Of a stretch of DNA of 64,000 nucleotides, positions 61,216-64,000 are shown in pieces. Both the position numbers and the translations under genes were made by a program. Under the pieces are notes generated by a model, which was given only the letters and a program-made list of their open reading frames with translations, did no database searches and was not told the origin of the DNA. Origin of the DNA: CBDCFL01 sp965216135 (GTDB taxonomy: Bacteria; Pseudomonadota; Alphaproteobacteria; Rhodobacterales; Rhodobacteraceae); the NCBI GenBank assembly GCA_965216135.1, contig CBDCFL010000024.1:310001-374000 (forward strand). The letters are read 5' to 3'. How positions within the stretch are numbered: the first letter of the stretch is position 1; each line of letters starts with the position of its first letter.

Positions 61216-61454
61216 GCCGGTTTCGATTGGTTGATTTATGCGGACAGAGGTGCCGGGCAGCGCCCGACCGCCCTGATGGGCGGGCGCTTCTTCACCGCCC
61301 GTTACAGCAAAAACGGAAGATGTGGCGGCACCATAAAGTGCAGAACTCAACCCGCAGAGGCGCCCGCCCGCGATCGGACGCTGCCCTCTGTCGGGTGACG
61401 GGCCTTTTTGCCAAAATAGGCTCAACGCGGACCGAAACGGGATTCACCGACGCC

Positions 61455-61487
61455 GAGAGAAAATACCCGGGCGGAACCCGCCCGGGT
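61455..61487 (-). terminator. Rho-independent terminator downstream of amtB
   Basis: A perfect 10-bp stem ACCCGGGCGG / CCGCCCGGGT (61465-61474 and 61478-61487) with a 3-base loop. Read on the minus strand it is followed by ATTTTCTCTC, a short U-rich tail. It is 47 bp past the amtB stop. Confidence 0.75.
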
Positions 61488-61492
61488 AAAGG

Positions 61493-61522
61493 CTTGGGCC
61501 GGCAACAGGGAGTCGGCCCAAG
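61493..61522 (-). terminator. Second hairpin between amtB stop and terminator
   Basis: CTTGGGCCG / CGGCCCAAG (61493-61501 and 61514-61522), 9-bp stem with a 12-base loop, 12 bp after the amtB stop. It has no T run and may be a 3'-end stabiliser acting with the terminator. Confidence 0.5.
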
Positions 61523-61533
61523 GGGAGATATCA

Positions 61534-62847
61534 TCAGAAATTATACGCCGTTTCCCCATGTGAGGTCTGATCCAACCCCTGGCGCTCGCTTTCTTCGGAA
61601 ACCCGCAGGCCAACGGTCATGTCCACCAGCTTGTAAAGAACCGCCGAAATGATGCCGCACCACAGAATTGTGATGACCACCGCTTTGATCTGGATCCAGG
61701 TTTGCGCGCTAACAACGTAATCTTCGCCCATGGCCCCGCCCAGCGCCGGGGCGCTGAAAATGCCTACTCCGACCGCGCCGATGATGCCGCCGATACCGTG
61801 GATACCGAAAACGTCGAGGCTGTCGTCATAGCCGAAGCGGTTCTTGACCACGGCCACAAAGAAGTAACAGCCGGCCGAAGCCAATGCGCCGAGGATGATC
61901 GCACCGACCGGCCCGACCGTTCCACAAGCCGGGGTGATGGCGACCAGGCCCGCAATCATCCCCGATGCCGCGCCCAAGAGCGAGGCCTGTTTGCGCAGAA
62001 CCGCCTCGATCAGCGCCCAGGCCAGGATCGCGCCGGCCGTGGCAACGAAGGTGTTGATCAACGCCAGACCGGCACCGCCGTTGGCCTCAAGGTTGGACCC
62101 GGCGTTAAAGCCAAACCAGCCCACCCACAGGATCGCGGCACCAACCAGCGCCAGCGTCATCGAATGGGGCGCCATGTTTTCCTTGCGGTGGCCCACACGC
62201 TCGCCGATCATCAAACAACCGACCAGTGCGGCGATGCCGGCGTTTATGTGCACCACTGTTCCGCCGGCAAAGTCGATCGCACCCATGTTAAAGATATAGC
62301 CAGCGCCGTCCCAGACCATGTGTGCGATGGGAAAGTAGACAAACGTGACCCAAAGCGCGGTAAAGAGCAGTAGCGCCGAAAATTTGATCCGCTCGGCGAA
62401 AGCCCCAACGATCAGCGCCGGCGTGATCGCGGCGAATGTCATCTGAAAGGCAATGAACACAAACTCAGGGATGACGTAGCCGTCAGAGAACGTGGCCGCC
62501 ATCGAGTCCATCGTGACACCCGCCAAAAACAGCTTGCCGGTTCCGCCCCAAATCGGACCAATGCCGCCGCCAAAGGCAAATGAATAGCCCCAGACAACCC
62601 AGATCACCATGACCATGGCGGCGATGACGGTGCATTGCATCAGCACCGACAGCATGTTTTTTGTCCGCACCAGCCCGCCGTAGAACAGCGCCAGGCCCGG
62701 GATCAGCATGAACAGCACAAGCAAAGTCGCAGTCATCATCCAGGCGACATCGCCTTTGTCCATCACCGGGCCTGCATCCTGCGCGAATGCAAACGAAGGT
62801 GCCGCAATACATGCAAAGACGGCAGGCACCAGAGTTGAAATTTTCAT
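61534..62847 (-). CDS. amtB: Ammonium transporter AmtB
   Basis: Inner-membrane ammonium channel, 437 aa from ATG 62847. A signal peptide (about 1-23, ending FAFAQDA), then eleven helices. Signatures are DKGDVAWMMTATLLVLFM, PGLALFYGGLVR, WVVWGYSFAFGGG, and the twin-His pore residues in AHMVWDG-type and DVFGIHGIGGIIGAVG segments. The C-terminal tail LVDMTVGLRVSEESERQGLD is the conserved GlnK-contacting region, ending in TSHGETAYNF. It lies 31 bp after glnK, the usual glnK-amtB operon. Amt proteins are blocked by unmodified GlnK when nitrogen is plentiful. Confidence 0.96.
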   Translation of the reverse strand: MKISTLVPAVFACIAAPSFAFAQDAGPVMDKGDVAWMMTATLLVLFMLIPGLALFYGGLVRTKNMLSVLMQCTVIAAMVMVIWVVWGYSFAFGGGIGPIWGGTGKLFLAGVTMDSMAATFSDGYVIPEFVFIAFQMTFAAITPALIVGAFAERIKFSALLLFTALWVTFVYFPIAHMVWDGAGYIFNMGAIDFAGGTVVHINAGIAALVGCLMIGERVGHRKENMAPHSMTLALVGAAILWVGWFGFNAGSNLEANGGAGLALINTFVATAGAILAWALIEAVLRKQASLLGAASGMIAGLVAITPACGTVGPVGAIILGALASAGCYFFVAVVKNRFGYDDSLDVFGIHGIGGIIGAVGVGIFSAPALGGAMGEDYVVSAQTWIQIKAVVITILWCGIISAVLYKLVDMTVGLRVSEESERQGLDQTSHGETAYNF

Positions 62848-62878
62848 CAAGATTGCTCCCTATTATTGATTGCCGGCG

Positions 62879-63217
62879 TCAAAGCGCCTCTGCGCCTTTT
62901 TCACCGGTGCGCACACGCATGGCATCTTCCGCATTCAGCACGAATATCTTGCCGTCGCCGATTTTGCCGGTGCGGGCGGCATCGGCGATGCAATCCATGA
63001 CCTGCGCGGCCATGTCATCCGCGACAACGATATCCAGCCGCACCTTGGGCACGAAATTGACCGCGTATTCCGCGCCCCGGTAAATCTCGGTATGGCCTGA
63101 CTGAGTCCCGAATCCTTTGATTTCCGAGACCATCATTCCGCCAACGCCAATGCCAGTCAGCGCTTCTCGGATTTCCTCTAGCTTGAACGGCTTTATCGCC
63201 GCGATGATAAGTTTCAC
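62879..63217 (-). CDS. glnK: Nitrogen regulatory PII protein GlnK
   Basis: 112 aa, the exact PII length, starting at GTG 63217 with GAGG 5 nt upstream. MKLIIAAIKPFKLEEIREAL is the standard N-terminus. The T-loop has Tyr51 in YRGAEYAVNFVPK, the uridylylation site. ATP/2-oxoglutarate motifs: GFGTQSGH and TGKIGDGKIFV. It senses nitrogen and energy status and gates AmtB. The longer frame to 63256 is not used by family members. Confidence 0.96.
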   Translation of the reverse strand: MKLIIAAIKPFKLEEIREALTGIGVGGMMVSEIKGFGTQSGHTEIYRGAEYAVNFVPKVRLDIVVADDMAAQVMDCIADAARTGKIGDGKIFVLNAEDAMRVRTGEKGAEAL

Positions 63218-63469
63218 CTGAACCTCATTTTTTGCTGGCAGGGCACAAGCACCCACCGCCGCACTGTTGCTGCACTGCAGCGAAGCGCAAGGTCATGGCA
63301 CGGCATCGATCGCCAAAATTCCCAAAAATTGCACATAATTTGCACATTTCTGCGAATTTGCCCAAAAAATAGGCAATCGTTGTTCACCGACCGCTTTTGA
63401 TTTCCTGCTCCACATCTGCCGCCGGGCGCATTATGAAGCGGGTCTAATCGCAGGCATCGGACACCGGGA
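63218..63469. promoter_or_regulatory. glnK-amtB / PBP divergent control region
   Basis: About 250 bp between divergent genes. On the minus strand, TGCCATGACCTTGC (plus 63287-63300) resembles a sigma-54 -24/-12 element (TGGCACG-N3-TTGC), with two mismatches including one at a key G. Further upstream (about 63330-63365) lie AT-rich direct repeats with TTGCACATAATTTGCACA, reminiscent of NtrC half-sites but not palindromic. Nitrogen control is expected for glnK-amtB; these sites are tentative. Confidence 0.3.
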
Positions 63470-64000
63470 ATGATCGGGACAGGCAAAAAAACCGCCCCTT
63501 GTCGCAGACAAACGCTATCCAAAGCAGCTGGCAAAAAAGGCAGCCTCGACGGGTAAGGCAAAGCCCGCGGCGCGAAAAAAGCCGGGCAAGGGAAAAAAGA
63601 AACCGGCGAAAAAACTAAGCGCATTCGTTCGGGGCTTTTTGGGCCTGTTCGGTTGGGTTTTTACCCTAAGCTGGCGTCTGGTCTGGCGCGGCGGGGCGGT
63701 GGTCGCGGCGATTATTGCCGGTTTCGTCATATACTTCGCGGTCGGTTTGCCGCCAGCGGCGGATTTGCTCGATGCCCGCGCGCGCGGATCGGTCACACTG
63801 CTTGACCGCGACGGCAAGGTATTTGCCTGGCGCGGCGAACAATTCGGCGGGATGGTCACCACAGGCACAGTCTCGCCGCATCTGAAAAACGCCGTCGTCG
63901 CGACTGAGGACAAACGCTTTTACCGCCATCTGGGGATCAGCCCGCGCGGCATTGCCAGCGCGGTGCGGATCAACCTCAGCGAAGGCCGCGGCCCGCTGTC
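63470..64000 (+). CDS. Class A penicillin-binding protein 1A, 5' part, frameshifted near start, runs off window
   Basis: Bifunctional peptidoglycan glycosyltransferase/transpeptidase. ATG 63470 reads MIGTGKK. With six instead of seven As at 63485-63491 it continues PPLVADKRYPKQLAKKAAST, a Lys/Ala-rich cytoplasmic tail, and a transmembrane helix (WRGGAVVAAIIAGFVIYFAV). SVTLLDRDGKVFAWRGEQFG and the GT51 catalytic motif VATEDKRFYRHLGISPRG (catalytic Glu in TEDKRF) follow. The rest lies beyond base 64000. Without the A correction the first frame ends at TAA near 63560. Sequencing error is the simplest explanation. Confidence 0.8.

Larger units (their letters stand above)
61216..61533. repeat. Intergenic region with dispersed repeat copy
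   Basis: 61248-61405 is a further copy of the repeat family seen at 9925-10480 and 23565-23700. It shares GCCGGGCAGCGCCCGACCGCC, GATGTGGCGGCACCATAAAG and the tail GGCGCCCGCCCGCG. The rest holds the hairpins ending amtB transcription. No gene is present; this is where two convergent transcripts meet. Confidence 0.7.

Noticed and set aside
1..64000. tRNA, rRNA, tmRNA, CRISPR arrays, prophage modules
   Set aside because: Looked for cloverleaf-like intergenic sequences, a tmRNA near smpB, regularly spaced repeats and phage genes by eye; none found. A covariance-model scan would be needed to exclude small RNAs.

Overview
The window is GC-rich alphaproteobacterial DNA, most likely from a member of the Rhodobacterales (Roseobacter/Paracoccus relatives). 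This follows from gene content and order: clpS next to an RsmC-type methyltransferase, glcDEF, a DUF1523/DUF6638/AAA-ATPase operon, rsfS-rlmH-gpmI-envC-ctpA-rppH, leuC/leuD/leuB, adhC and fghA for glutathione-dependent formaldehyde oxidation, mbfA, smpB-sseA-aminotransferase, and glnK-amtB. It looks chromosomal but carries a heavy IS load: six IS copies of three kinds. I see no rRNA, tRNA, CRISPR or prophage.

Layout. 1-2.3 kb: an IS5-family element sitting in the 3' part of a leucine-rich-repeat gene. 2.3-4.4 kb: clpS, an RsmC-like methyltransferase and an unusual SDR. 4.5-8.2 kb: two frameshifted LysR genes, an Hsp20 gene, a 192-bp perfect tandem duplication and a frameshifted small membrane-protein gene. 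8.2-9.9 kb: two tandem secreted trypsin-like proteases. 9.9-10.6 kb: non-coding DNA built of dispersed repeats. 10.6-14.5 kb: glycolate oxidase glcDEF. 14.8-23.0 kb: a tightly packed minus-strand operon (coiled-coil protein, embedded toxin-antitoxin pair, 379-aa protein, AAA ATPase, two small envelope proteins, DUF6638, small membrane protein, DUF1523). This is the best candidate here for an undescribed system.

23.1-25.9 kb: a VOC protein, then a coupled SDR/cupin/P1-peptidase operon, followed by an IS5-family (IS427-like) element with a CTAG target duplication. 26.8-30.1 kb: a secreted protein and a coupled class V aminotransferase/MmgE-PrpD pair. 30.3-35.7 kb: rppH, ctpA, envC, gpmI, rlmH, rsfS, nearly all overlapping and on the minus strand. 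35.9-40.9 kb: an mscS-type channel gene broken by three near-identical IS630 copies separated by two copies of the same 192-bp mscS segment. 41.1-48.2 kb: leuC, a DUF3800 gene inserted between leuC and leuD, leuD, another IS630 copy, a deletion that fuses a truncated membrane-protein gene to a truncated LysR gene, then leuB. 48.3-55.6 kb: adhC, GNAT, NYN-domain protein, ClpP-like protease, TetR, mbfA, fghA, sthA. 55.6-61.2 kb: YaiI/YqxD protein, a metallo-beta-lactamase-like protein, DMT transporter, HAD phosphatase, smpB, sseA, aromatic aminotransferase. 61.5-64 kb: amtB, glnK and the 5' end of a class A penicillin-binding protein.

At least eight otherwise good genes are broken by a single-base gain or loss, mostly in short homopolymers: both LysR genes, the DUF6326-like gene, envC (twice), sthA, the MBL-like gene and the PBP gene. 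That pattern points to uncorrected sequencing or assembly indels more than to biological decay. It should be resolved before any of these genes is called a pseudogene. The IS insertions, the mscS array, the 46.2-kb deletion and the tandem duplications cannot be explained by single-base errors.
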